Shown: positions 1 through 10,377 of the stretch, piece by piece | How the letters are laid out: every line of letters begins with the position of its first letter | Numbering within the stretch: the first letter of the stretch is position 1 | Assembly: GCA_949825045.1 (NCBI GenBank) | Contig: OX463818.1 | Coordinates: 28,226,906-28,290,905 of the forward strand | Reading direction: 5' to 3' | Source of the DNA: Argyresthia goedartella | Lineage: Eukaryota; Arthropoda; Insecta; Lepidoptera; Argyresthiidae | DNA: 64,000 nt | Program-made: the position numbers and the translations under genes | The notes under the pieces: model-generated | The model's input: only the letters and a program-made list of their open reading frames with translations | Database searches by the model: none | Told to the model about the DNA's origin: nothing

Positions 1-2
1 AG

Positions 3-443
3 CAAGGACAAAGCATATATTTAGTTTATATACCAAGCTTAGAAATAAGTTTAAAAAGACACAAAAATCAAATAATAAAATACAAAGGCCAATATGATGG
101 CTTGGAGCTGGACAACGACGACAGTTTTGACGACTGGTCACCGTCGTCTCACCAGGACGGGCCTGTGTCAACCTCCTCGTCATCGCCAGCAGCTCTGCCG
201 CCACCCCCTCCGCCTGCACATCCAAGCCTCACCCCCGCTGCCGCCGCCGCTTCAACTGCATCGACCAGCGCACCGGTGACTCACACGCTGTCAGATGACA
301 CATCTGACACCACAGAATGTGCAAGCACGCAACTTGTTGGGGGAGAAGGAACTAATGAGCAAACGTCTGGTCAAATACGACCTAGAGATATAGGTTTAAG
401 CATGAATTTAAGAGACCGTCCTAAGGTTAATTATAAGCAATAG
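3..443 (+). pseudogene. C-terminal end of Mag-like Gypsy Pol (partial, enters from left edge)
   Basis: The frame is open from the left edge and ends at a TAG at 441-443. The first roughly 30 codons resemble the GPY/F module that follows the integrase core in Ty3/Gypsy Pol: a YLV strand, then KRHKNQI, which fits the RRHVDQL-type ending of Mag-like elements. A low-complexity Asp/Ser/Pro/Ala-rich tail follows, ending LRDRPKVNYK, a basic tail commonly seen just before the 3' LTR. No start codon is expected because this is an internal piece of a polyprotein. The LTR begins 93 bases downstream. Seen: open frame, tail and LTR. Inferred: the Mag-like assignment. Confidence 0.6.
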
Positions 444-536
444 TTACCTAGCTAGTATCATATATTCACATGTATACATCAGTTACACGTAAATATTATT
501 ACATTCTTTGTAGTATCTTATCTAAGTCCGGAGGAG

Positions 537-668
537 TGTTACGTATGTAGCTATAACTATCGAGTGCGCTAGACTGCGTCAGCGCGCTCGAACCTCTCTC
601 TCTATTAAACAGTGGTTACTGAGCCCTTATAGCAGAACGTTGTGTTGTTATTTCCCACATACTTAACA
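537..668 (+). mobile_element. 3' LTR of the Mag-like Gypsy element (132 bp)
   Basis: It starts TGTTACG directly after a purine-rich stretch (CGGAGGAG, polypurine tract) and ends TTAACA, so the ends form the inverted repeat TGTTA/TAACA. The length suits the very short LTRs of the Mag lineage. Immediately after 668 the sequence is errantivirus gag coding sequence, so this LTR marks an insertion boundary. The other LTR lies outside the window, so the target duplication cannot be checked. Confidence 0.7.
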
Positions 669-670
669 CA

Positions 671-1333
671 TGCCTTACCCAGATTTTAGCTGACGTCCAA
701 TACTCCTGTAAGAATAAAACTGAACTCCCCGGACGCGTATCTGCGATGGAAGACCTTGCACTGAACACATTCTTGCTAGGTCTTAACTCTAGTTTCTCGC
801 ATATAGTCAGGTGCCGCAATCCATTGATCCTCAACGAAGCAATTACGCATGCGATTGAGGAAGAGAAGTTGTTTAATCTCAATCTCTCCATGTCCAAGGC
901 CCCGAAAACCTGTAATATCTGTCATAAAACGGGACATTCCTCATCTGAATGTTTCCGTAACAAACAACATCGTAATGAACGATCTTATCACCTTCGGCCC
1001 CAGTCTTCATACCAACCTCAGCATAACAATATTCAGCCTCATCCCTCTACTAGCTCTCAAACACGCCCGATACACAACCAACCTTTTCCTAATCCCCAAA
1101 GGGGACCCAAAACTTGCAACTACTGCAAAAACGTAGGGCATTCCATTAGCGAGTGTCGCAAAAGACAATACAATAACAATATGCGCTTCAATTCCGCGAA
1201 TGCGAATTCTTATCAACACACGGCGAACAGGTCTCAATTACAAAGTGCAACTGCACCTAACATGGCAGCGCAAGCGCATTTTTGTGAAGGCGAATCGCAA
1301 GAATTCAATGAGGACGATCAGACTTTAAACTGA
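671..1333 (+). pseudogene. gag: Errantivirus Gag, C-terminal part with two zinc knuckles
   Basis: The frame is open through the junction with the upstream LTR, so the real N-terminus lies beyond the insertion. The first part (ending AIEEEKLFN) looks like the end of a capsid domain. Two CX2CX4HX4C knuckles follow: CNICHKTGHSSSEC (about 910-950) and CNYCKNVGHSISEC (about 1115-1155). These bind RNA and package the genome in Gag particles. The frame ends at TGA 1331-1333, with a slippery heptamer directly before it. Family: Ty3/Gypsy errantivirus Gag. The 5' truncation is by insertion, not by decay. Confidence 0.75.
1324..1330 (+). promoter_or_regulatory. Predicted -1 ribosomal frameshift site (TTTAAAC)
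   Basis: In the gag frame this reads T TTA AAC and is followed at once by the TGA stop. It fits the canonical X XXY YYZ heptamer, and a -1 slip enters the frame that holds the repeat linker and protease. Errantiviruses such as TED are known to make Gag-Pol by -1 frameshifting. I did not identify a definite downstream pseudoknot. Confidence 0.7.
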
Positions 1334-1380
1334 ATACGATTTCGGTTTCATGTCTGCCGAAATCTAAAGAAAATATGAAT

Positions 1381-1640
1381 GACACGCCCACTGTATCTCT
1401 CACTAAATCGCATTCTATGTCGCCCACTGTATCTTTTGCTAAATCGCATACTATGTCGCCCACTGTATCTTTTGCTAAATCGCGTACTATGTCGCCCACT
1501 GTATCTTTTGCTAAATCACGTACTATGTCGCCCGCTGTATCTCTTACTAAATCGCCGACTACGTCGCACACTGCATCTCTTACTAAATCGCGTACTACGT
1601 CGCCCACTGTATCTTTTACAAAATCTGCCACGGTATCTCG
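1381..1640 (+). repeat. 36-bp coding minisatellite (about 7 copies) between Gag and protease
   Basis: A unit beginning CCCACTGTATCT repeats every 36 bases, encoding a 12-residue Ser/Thr-rich motif of the form MSPTVSFAKSRT. The unit length preserves frame. Copies differ by a few bases, mostly in the codons for SRT/SHT. It lies between the frameshift site and the protease, where these elements normally have a less regular spacer. Confidence 0.9.
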
Positions 1641-2230
1641 CACTGAATCTTATAAAAAACGAGCCCCTGAATCTTGTCCTATATCATACCAGCCGATTCA
1701 TACTAAATCTATGAAAACCCCGAAAAATCATGGGAGTATTTTACCTCAGCGACCACTGAATCCTAATTTAAATAAGCTGGGTCCTTGTTCACCTTCAAAA
1801 CCCATGGTCACCAACCCTCACGCTGATTCCTTTACTAGACCATGCAAAACCAAAACGTATGCCGAAGTGGTTGCCGGGACCGGTAATGAAAACTACTCAC
1901 AGACTCCGCCGCAATTTTCCGAGATCATTCCTAAACTAAAACCTATAATTAATCCTCACCTACCTTGCTATGAAACTAAAGCACCAAGTAAAAAAATATC
2001 CCTACCTTATACTTACTTAATTATACCCTACTCCAAAAACCCTCTCTGTTTTCTGATTGATACTGGAGCAAGTGTCAGCATTGTCAAGTACTCCAGCTTC
2101 GAAAGGAAGCTACCACTCTCATCTGAAATCATCAAACTAAAAGGAATTAATGATACGGACTCATATTGCGAGACATTGGGTTCCCTACAACACAATTCCG
2201 TCTACATGACAAAAATATTGCGTACAAATT

Positions 2231-2800
2231 CACGTCATCAAGGACGAAATAAATCTCAAATATGACGGTATAATAGGTAATGATTTCTTGCGATTCTTTG
2301 ACTCAAACATAGACTACAAAACGCAATCAATTTCCCTATATGGTCACACTTTAACAATCCATTTCAATCAACCATCCTACATAATCCCGGCACGTTCCGA
2401 AGGCATCATCGAATGTGCTATTTCGAACTCTGATTCCGAATTATCCGAAATTAAAAAAGGACTCGTACTAGATCATACAATATGCGACGGAGTATACTTA
2501 GCTAATTGTATAGTCAGCATAAAATACAACAAACGCGTCAATGTTTCTATTTTAAACACAACTGATTCCCCTATTGAAATCAAAGACTTCAAAATCACCC
2601 CGATTGATTACTCTGATCTTCTTGAAAGTTCCACCGAATCTATCATGAACTTAGACCACACTTCCCCTAATTCTAACAATCGTATTCAAAGCTTAGTGGA
2701 CCTCATTCGTCACGAACATCTTAACTCTGAAGAAAAGAAGTCATTGTTAGAGTGCTGTAGCAAATATGCTGACATTTTCTATCCCCCTAACTCACACTAA
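2231..2800 (+). pseudogene. pol: Errantivirus Pol: protease C-terminus and protease-RT connection
   Basis: This frame follows the protease frameshift and begins with the second half of the protease (GIIGNDFLRFFD), then a beta-rich connection segment and a helix pair (LNSEEKKSLLECCSKYADIF) that normally leads straight into RT. It ends at TAA 2798-2800 because of another frameshift near 2780-2800; the RT continues in the overlapping frame from about 2766. Known of the family: this region is continuous with protease and RT in intact copies. Confidence 0.7.
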
Positions 2801-4528
2801 TGCCCAGCACTCAATTAATACCGGCAACGCGGGACCCATCAATGCTAAATCTTACAGATTCCCTGAATGTCACCGACAGGAAGTCGATAAACAAATCAAG
2901 AAAATGTTAGACCAAAATATTATAAAACCCTCTATATCACCTTGGAGTGCGCCTGTCTGGATTGTTCCAAAGAAAATAGATGCCTCAATTCAAAGAAAAT
3001 GGCGCATAGTGATAGATTACAGACGTCTCAATGACGTAACAGTAACTGAGGTTTACCCAATACCACTCATCACCGATATACTGGATCAGTTAGGGCACTC
3101 TAAATATTTTTCCACCCTTTACCTTGTTTCAGGGTTTCATCAAATCAAAATGGATTCTGCTGACTCAGCAAAAACCGGATTTACGGTTCTCATCCCCAAT
3201 GGCATCTCTGGCCATTTCGAATTCAACAGGATGCCCTTCGGCCTCAAAAATGCACCATCAACCTTCCAACGCCTCATGAACTCTGTCCTTTCAGGCCTGC
3301 AAGGCCTACATTGCTATATTTATCTCGATGACTGTATTATCTACCCCAATGACCTCACTAGTCACATTCAAAAACTTCATCTTGTCTTTGACAGATTCCG
3401 TGAATTCAACCTTAAATTACAGCCCGATAAATGCGAGTTTTTACGTCGCGAAGTAACATACTTAGGGCACGTCATCACTGACAAAGGCGTGCAACCTAAC
3501 CCCGACAAAGTTAAAGCAGTTACAGAATTTCCAATCCCTCGAAATCCTAAAGAAATCAAATCGTTTCTCGGTTTAGTCGGCTATTATCCCTCACTTCTCT
3601 TCTGAAGAAAGATGTAGTCCTCCATTGGTCCTCAGAACAAGATTTAGCGTTCAACCACCTTAAAGAAAAACTTACTACGGCACCACTACTACAGTACCCA
3701 GATTTTTCCCAACCTTTCGTTGTGACGACTGACGCGAGCAATAGCGCAGTCGGCGCTGTCCTATCGCAAGGTCCTATCGGAAAGGATCTTCCGATCGTAT
3801 TCGCCTCTCGCACTATGAATAAAGCAAAGTGTAATTACTTTACGACTGAAAAAGAACTCCTTGCTATCATTTTCGCCGTGAAATGTTTCCGCCCCTATCT
3901 TTACGGTAATAATTTCAAGATTGTGACCGATCACCGTCCTCTCACCTGGCTCTTCAATGTAAAGGACCCTGGAAGTCGACTCATACGATGGAGATTAAAG
4001 CTCGAAGAGTATGACTATGAAATTATATATAAACAAGGAAAATTAAATTCAAATACCGACGCACTCTCTCGCATTCCTATTCATGTAACGACTCGTAAAC
4101 AAAGTCAACGTGACCCTACCTCTACCACTTACGAGGAATATTTCAAAAAACAGTTTACTAAAACCTTAGAAACGTCAAACACTAAAATCACAGAACATTC
4201 GCAAAAACTGCATTTATCCAAATTATCATCAATTGCCATCCCCACTTCCCTGGACTTTGACGTTTCCATGCCTAGTTGTGAGGAAATACTATCTCAACTG
4301 GGAAACTCAGAAGCTCTACAGAATTCTGAACGAAAATCATTCACTGTGCTTCCATTCCCTAACGATAATAAAACATACCACTTCTTATTTACTAAAATTC
4401 ACCATTACGATGAAACTAATTACAAAATTATATTCGACCTTTTATTGTCCCTGAAAAACTTCATATTACAGAATATCCCTACTTTGGCAGATCTAGCCAT
4501 ATCAGGTTTCGCTGAACCTTATAGTTAA
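2766..4528 (+). pseudogene. pol: Errantivirus reverse transcriptase and RNase H
   Basis: RT motifs are in order: WRIVIDYRRLND (about 3000), the palm A block, MPFGLKNAPSTFQRL (about 3230), YLDD (about 3320-3333) and LGHVITD (about 3465). In palm block A the expected catalytic aspartate of the LDL-GFHQI motif is a tyrosine (TLYLVSGFHQI, near 3115-3140), which should abolish polymerase activity. The frame breaks near 3590 with loss of part of the connection. RNase H resumes at about 3720 with TTDAS, EKELLAI and TDHRPL, and ends at ADALSR-like NTDALSR. The frame then runs as a linker to 4528. Confidence 0.8.
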
Positions 4529-4552
4529 CTCTCCTATACTAAACTATATAAT

Positions 4553-5667
4553 ATGATCTCATACGTCTTTAATAATACCAATATCCATATACACATATAC
4601 AAAAATCAACTAATTTATCCAACTCCGGCAGAAATCCCTCAAATCTTGAAAGAAAATCATGACTCCACAATCGCGGGGCACCCTGGATTAAACCGGTATA
4701 AAATCTTCATATTATTGGAAATCGATGAGGGTTGACATAGAAAATTATGTCAAAACATGTAAATCCTGTCAAATCAACAAACCTCTCCGAAAATGTAACA
4801 AAGCACCTATGATCATTACCTCATCCAGCACTAAACCGTTTGAACGCTTAGCCCTCGATATAGTTGGCACCCTTCCTGAAGCAGGTCTCCAGAATTTTAG
4901 GTTCATTTTCACACTCCAGGATGATCTCACGAAATTCTCCTGTGCTTATCCGATGGTTACTTCAACAAGCGATGAAGTAGCACGAAATTTAATTCATTTC
5001 ATGTCTCTTTTTGGAATACATAAAATGATACTAAGTGACCTTGGAACGTGTTTCACCTCTGACCTCTTCAAACAAATCACAAATATTTTCAAAATAAAAT
5101 CCCTGTTTTCAACGCCTTACCAAACCTCCCTTACGCCCTCAAACAAACGGTGCCCTGGAACGCAGTCACGCCACATTAAAATAATATTTAAAATTCTTCG
5201 TAAATGAGAACCAAAATGACTGGCATTGCTATCTGGCCACTGCGATACTCTGTTATAATACTACCCCGCACACTGCCACTCAATTCACCCCCTATGAACT
5301 CTTATATGGACATAAACCACATATACCTAACTCACTATACGACACTAACGAGAATCTTACATATGACGAGTACATCCGAGCCCTAAAATATCGAATGCGT
5401 TTTAGTCGCGAAAAAGCATTAGAATACATTTCAAAAAGTAAAGAAACCTCTAAGCAGTATTATGATTCACCTTCCCGCGAGCCTGCTTATAAAACAAGCG
5501 ACTTTGTCTACCTAAAACAACATCACAGGCTACGTAAGGCTTTATCCCCTGTCTGGAAAGGCCCCTATAAGATAATTAAAGTACACAACAAAAACAATGT
5601 GACCTTATGCATCAATCGTCGATTTACTAAATACCACGTGAACGAAATAAAACCGGCACGCACTTAA
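4553..5667 (+). pseudogene. pol: Errantivirus integrase, frameshifted
   Basis: The N-terminal zinc-binding part is split: the histidine half (GHPGLNRYK, about 4675-4700) and the cysteine half (CKSCQ, about 4760) lie in different frames. The core keeps the first aspartate (LALDIVGT, about 4850) and second aspartate (ILSDLGTCF, about 5030). The segment that should carry the catalytic glutamate (about 5110-5200) is scrambled by a frameshift. The C-terminal GPY/F module is visible in another frame (VWKGPYKIIKV, about 5548-5580). Pol ends TAA 5665-5667, two bases before the env start codon. The enzyme cannot be functional. Confidence 0.8.
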
Positions 5668-5669
5668 CT

Positions 5670-7613
5670 ATGTTTATATATCCCCTTTTCAGAATATTAT
5701 CTCAACGTTGTCATGCCGGAAGTAAAGTTACAGTAATGCTCGACAGCCCTGGAATCTATTTCGAGCCTTCATCTGCAATCCGTTTCTACCGTGATTCATG
5801 GAAAGTTGTAACGCATATAGATATAGTATCAATAGACCCTTATCTTCAAAACATCCATAGGCTTCTCAGCAAAACAATCGAGTTATGTAGTAAAGCTAAC
5901 CTGAACAACTTTCTCGAATGCAAGGATATATCAACATCTACAGAAACACTCTTACAATCAAATCACATAAAACTGCTATCATTATCTCACTTAATATCTG
6001 GAAATCTGACAAACAACGTAAATCGATACAAAAGAGCCCTGGAGTTTGGAGGCGAAATATTAAAATTCTTCTTCGGTTCCTTAGATGCAGAAGATGCCAG
6101 GAAATACGAAGCTGCCATAGAATCTTGTCAGAAAAACGAAAATGAACTATTCTATCTCATAAAAGAAAATATTCATATCGTAAAGTCCAGCATAAACACA
6201 TTTAATTCCACTATCTCTCGATTGAACTCCAATGAACAAAAACTTAACGTTCAACTCAGTACTATGAATACGGCACTGACTCAAGTTACACTGATAAGTG
6301 ATCAGCTTACCTACATGGCGCGAATTAATAACTTAATTAATGTGGTCGAAAGTTCGTTGTTAACCATTTCTAATTTTCTCGACTCTGTCCTCAATTCTAT
6401 CCTATTCTCCAAAATGAATATCCTTCATCCCTCTGTTCTATCCCCTATGAATTTATATAAGGAACTAATGACAAATAGTAACCATTTTAATAGGAAGTTA
6501 GACTTCCCAGTTCCTCTAAGCATAGAAAATATACATAGTATAATAGACGTGTCCAAATTGTCGTCCTACTACTATAATAATAAGTTAGTTTTTGTTTTAA
6601 GTATTCCTCTAATCTATGCAGAGAAATACGTTGTTTACAAAATGCTTCCGTTGCCAATCCCTCACGATAAAAACAATCCTAACACATTTTCTCTTATTCA
6701 ACCCACAAAACCATACTTAATTCTAAGTGATGATAAGTTACATTACACTTTAATGGATAATCTACTTTATTGTGATAGTATTAACGATGAATATTCGATT
6801 TGCCCTTTATCAACTGATTACTCTACTATAACTAATCCGTGTTGTGAGACTCGATTAATTACCGAGCTTACAAATTCTTTACCGAAAGAATGTGACACTA
6901 AACTTATTTTCGGCGAAGTAGACATTTGGCATGTTTTGAATAATAATAGATGGATCTTTGTCCAATCTAAACGCACTCAACTAACTGTAAAATCTGATGA
7001 TAAAATTAACGATTATGCAATCATAGGAACAGGTATCTAAAAACTTACAGATGATTGTGTTGGCTATTGTAAAACGATACAATTACTACCTTCTAGTTCT
7101 AAGCAAATTCTTATGCGTAGTGAGTTTGATATAAAATTTAATATTATCGAAGACGATTGTTGTAGAAAGGAAAAGTTTAATCACACATTACCTTCACTAT
7201 CACCTATTTCGCTTAATAACATTAACCTTGATTCTCTTAAATATGCACCCCATAAATTAGACAGCTTAGAAAACGATATAAATAATATTCAACAACAGTC
7301 GCACTTCATTAAATACGGTACTTATTACTCTAGTTTTACCCTTACTATAATCGGTTTCATATTTGTGTATATGATAAATAAGTTGTATAAATATTGTAAC
7401 AAAAGAAGTTCATCGTCCAACTGCTGTATTCAGATCTTCAATCAGTGTCATAATAAAAGGGAAAATTTTCATGAATCTAATGTAAACCATTCAGTGGAAA
7501 TGTATGAAATGTCATCAGATGAAGATAAAAAATCTGTGAAATCTTTACCCCCTGCAAATTTTCCAAAATCTAAAGTATATTTTAGCTCAACGAGAAACAT
7601 AACAAGTTACTAA
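5670..7613 (+). pseudogene. env: Errantivirus envelope fusion protein, interrupted by one in-frame stop
   Basis: The ATG at 5670 follows the pol stop by two bases. The first part runs to TAA 7038-7040, and the same frame reopens directly after it and continues to 7613. Residues 119-122 are RYKR, a furin-type site, followed by a glycine/phenylalanine-rich stretch like a fusion peptide (about 6036-6080). A heptad-like helical region comes next, then a hydrophobic membrane anchor at about 7326-7380 and a cysteine-rich cytoplasmic tail. This matches the insect errantivirus Env / baculovirus F-like fusion protein family, which acts on the virion surface. An alternative start is not needed. The stop splits the ectodomain from the anchor, so a full-length protein is not made from this copy. 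Confidence 0.85.
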
Positions 7614-7816
7614 TTTAGAGTGTTAGAATTTATTCATAATCATAGATAGTAAGAAAATAAGTAATTTTAAGTTTTGATTAACTCAGCTCCATCTTTCTGA
7701 GATAAAGCTTCGTTTTAACGGGGGCGCTGTTATATCCAGTAACACTATGTACCGATTTCTTAGGTCAGCAGAAAAGCCACATGCCGTGTTAAGCCAATGA
7801 CGTCATGGTTGCATTG

Positions 7817-7824
7817 TATAAAAA
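7817..7824 (+). promoter_or_regulatory. TATA box in the errantivirus LTR
   Basis: TATAAAAA about 90 bases into the LTR marks the U3/R promoter. A GAGTCAG element at about 7843-7849, roughly 25-30 bases downstream, is a candidate initiator. Confidence 0.6.
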
Positions 7825-7960
7825 CCATTTTTTACCTAAACTCGAGTCAGCCGTTACTCTGTCTTTGCCGGTAATTATCGCAATATTTTCATCTCGTCAC
7901 GAATGCATTCATGTAATTGAGTTATTCAGTATATTATAAGATTTGGGATTGTGTTTTGCT

Positions 7961-7966
7961 AATAAA
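7961..7966 (+). promoter_or_regulatory. Poly(A) signal in the errantivirus LTR
   Basis: AATAAA about 60 bases before the end of the LTR, in the position expected for the end of R. Confidence 0.55.
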
Positions 7967-8025
7967 GTGTTTGTGTATACCAGAGAGTTTTTTTTAAAAA
8001 CTCTTACGGGGACTGCCTCATAACA

Positions 8026-9378
8026 GCACGTAACACTACAAAGTAAATAATTTTGAACCGAGTTCACAAAAAGAGGAGGTTTACAATTTATTCAAGATCA
8101 TTTTTTTATATTTATGTTAGATCAATTTCTTCAAGACCGGACAGCTGGCTGGACAGTGGCTAAGTGATAGGCTCGCTTCGCTCGCCTGTTTTTGTTGAAC
8201 ATCATCGTTGACCTGTTATCAAGGCTAAGTCGCTTTCTATCTTTGAAGCCAGGTTTATCAACGTTATTTGGCTTTGTTTTTACCTGACTGCGGTTATGTT
8301 TCTTCGAGCGTATGTATGTATATTTCTTTGGAATGCTCTGTAGCCTAAATGGCTTAAAGGATTTAAGCTTGAGAGATGTCGTTAGATTTTGCTCTACTGT
8401 GAGAGTGATACTGGGTAAAAAATGGCCGATTTTTTTGCGACATTTTATGTTTTTTAAAAAAGAAATAAAAAATAAACTGGAAGATTGCAAATGCAGTCGG
8501 GTTATTTGTATTTATAATAATTCCACTTGTGTAAGTCAGCGATTACAAAAATTCGCATTTGCCTAAATTATTATTTTGATTTAATAGATCTGTGCTGTCA
8601 TTTATGAAGTGAAACAGAAACCGAGTGGGTGCCTTTAATTTGATTCGCCATTAGTAACGCAACTGTACCTATTCATAATATATGCCCGGCACTAGGCGGC
8701 GTATTAAGCTAACAGCCTCCAAAGAAATATAGTAAAACATTTTGACACTTTTTTACACAGCAGACTCAACATGTGCAATACTTGACAGGCAGAATTGTCG
8801 TCAACGTCGTATTGCCCTCAGTTAAACGAAACTACTGTGGTGTTGCCAAAGTATTTTTTTGTTGAACAGAGTGGGTCCCTAAGATTTTGCTGTAGTATTT
8901 GATATTTTTACTTTTTCATTTAGCCAAATTGGTGTCCCACTGCTGGGAAAAGCAAAATTTGATAATGATACGCAACAATAAAAACAAATGTTTCAGGACA
9001 CACATTTATTTTATTTTATCTGAAAGAGTCACATGCTGGTGTAGGAATTACTGGTTAGCTGCTTACCCCCCTTCCATCACCTGAGTACCCTTCAGACATC
9101 CATCTGTACTATGCTGTATTTACTTTATCTGCAAACTAATGAACAATTTATGCAATACGCAAATGGATTTTTTAGCTATCTCCGTAGCCATAGAAATTTT
9201 GGGTCATACCACAAAAAAATAAACTACTGTTCAACACTAGGATTATAATTTTTACTGTGTAGGATTTGACTTTTGTTTTGAAGTTAAACTATATGTAACA
9301 TGTTTAGTAGTAGCACGGTTAAGTTTTTATCAAGATGTTAAAGCCAGGCTTCCTCTAGCTTCAGACTAAACAAAAAAA
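8026..9378. other. No gene recognised
   Basis: About 1.35 kb of AT-rich DNA. Short open frames on both strands have no recognisable domain and look random. This may be host intergenic sequence or old repeat. Confidence 0.5.
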
Positions 9379-10045
9379 CTGGCCAAGTCCGAGTCGGGCT
9401 TGCACACGAAGCGTTCCGTAAAATTATATAAGAAAAAACCGGTCAAGTGCGAGTCTAGATCGCGCACGAAGGGTTCCGTACCACCGTTCAATGGAAGCGA
9501 TGGTGTGGAGTGAATAGTTTGGATTTTACACAGCAAAATATTGTTTACAAAGTTATTGGTGCGGTTACTTTCACACTCCATGTACGTAACCAGGTGCATC
9601 CATAAGTTTGTATGTGGTATTGAAAGAATTGTTGTATGGGAGCCCCCTTAAATTTTTCTTTTATCCTGTTTTTAGTATTTGTTGTTATAGCGGCAACAGA
9701 AATACATAATCTGTGAAAATTTCAACTCTCTAGCTAGCTAGGTTCTTGAGATACAGCCTGGTGACAGACGGACGGACGGACGGACGGACAGCGAAGTCTT
9801 AGTAATAGGGTCCCGTTTGGAACCCTTCGGGTACGGAACCCTAAAAACACGTCCTTTTTTTCGTATAGTTCATTATTTATTGCTGTTGCAGCAACAGAAG
9901 TAAACATTCCGTGAAAATTAAAATTTTCGAGCTATTACGGTTCATGAGATAAAGCCTGCTGACAGACAGACGTACAGACGGGCGGACAGAGGAGGCTTAG
10001 TACCAGATAGGGCCCGTTCGGAACTTTTCGGGTGCAGCACCCTAT
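9379..10045 (+). repeat. Cluster of dispersed repeats ending in ACGGAACCCTA, with GACG microsatellite
   Basis: A short copy (9379-9425) and a fuller copy (9427-9845) both open with CAAGTCCGAGTC / CAAGTGCGAGTC and GGTTCCGTA. The fuller copy has an AGATACAGCCTGGTGACAGA block, a (GACG)n microsatellite at 9767-9788 and the end GGGTACGGAACCCTAAAAA. A third, more diverged copy of the 3' half follows (9846-10045). I recognise this as a family common in lepidopteran genomes but cannot assign it to a named SINE or Helitron. Confidence 0.6.
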
Positions 10046-10146
10046 AAAGTGAGTTTGAAAGTTGCGCCCAAGTTTTCAAGCAACGCCACTAGATGGCGGT
10101 AGGCTTGCAGATTATCTCCACAATAATGCAATCTAGTGGCTCCAGG

Positions 10147-10225
10147 GGTTCCGTACCCGAAGGGTGCCGAAGGTATCCTTTTACTAAGCCTCCGCTGTCC
10201 ATCTCTCTTACTGCATGAGCTTTTC
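10147..10225 (-). repeat. Inverted partial copy of the same dispersed repeat
   Basis: Begins GGTTCCGTACCCGAAGGGTG, the reverse complement of the 3' end of the 9427-9845 repeat, and runs into the reversed GGACAGCGGAGGCTTAGTA-like block. Confidence 0.55.
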
Positions 10226-10377
10226 TCCAGCCATATTTCGTTCTACAAAAAGTTCAATTACAGCTCAAGATAGTGCCATCTTGAATCGTAATGGAACTTT
10301 TTGTAAGCGTAGTCGGATTCGCTTACAAAAGGTTCCATTAAGGTTCAAGATAGTACTTGACTGGATTTTACCCAACT

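Larger units (their letters stand above)
1324..2265 (+). pseudogene. pol: Errantivirus Pol N-terminus: repeat linker and aspartic protease
   Basis: The -1 frame is open from the slippery site. It encodes the 12-residue repeats, a basic spacer (YAEVVAGTG near 1860), then the retroviral-type aspartic protease with the active site FLIDTGAS at about 2050-2073. The protease normally cleaves Gag and Pol inside the particle. After the flap region the frame is lost near 2215-2230, before the expected ILGxDFL-type strand, which appears in the next frame at about 2267-2290. So the active-site residue is intact but the domain is broken. Confidence 0.75.
669..8025 (+). mobile_element. Insect errantivirus (TED-like endogenous retrovirus), 5' end cut off by the Mag-like insertion
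   Basis: Gene order is gag (671-1333), pol (protease, RT, RNase H, integrase; 1324-5667), env (5670-7613) and a 3' LTR (7728-8025), as in lepidopteran errantiviruses such as TED. The 5' LTR, leader and N-terminal part of gag are missing from the window because the Mag-like LTR abuts gag. Pol carries several frameshifts, a lost integrase glutamate region and a substituted RT catalytic aspartate. Env has an in-frame stop. This copy is therefore dead as a virus. Confidence 0.85.
7728..8025 (+). mobile_element. Errantivirus 3' LTR (298 bp)
   Basis: Starts TGTTATATCC after a short G-rich tract (ACGGGGGCGC) and ends CATAACA, with terminal inverted repeat TGTTA/TAACA. It contains a TATA box and a poly(A) signal in the expected order. 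Flanking sequence after 8025 is GCAC, a possible 4-bp target duplication that cannot be compared because the 5' side is lost. Confidence 0.75.

Noticed and set aside
1305..1643. Minus-strand frame with VRDTVGDIV repeats
   Set aside because: The antisense translation of the 36-bp minisatellite.
8131..8566. Overlapping open frames of 84-119 codons near 8.3 kb
   Set aside because: No recognisable domain, no start context, both strands open; probably chance.
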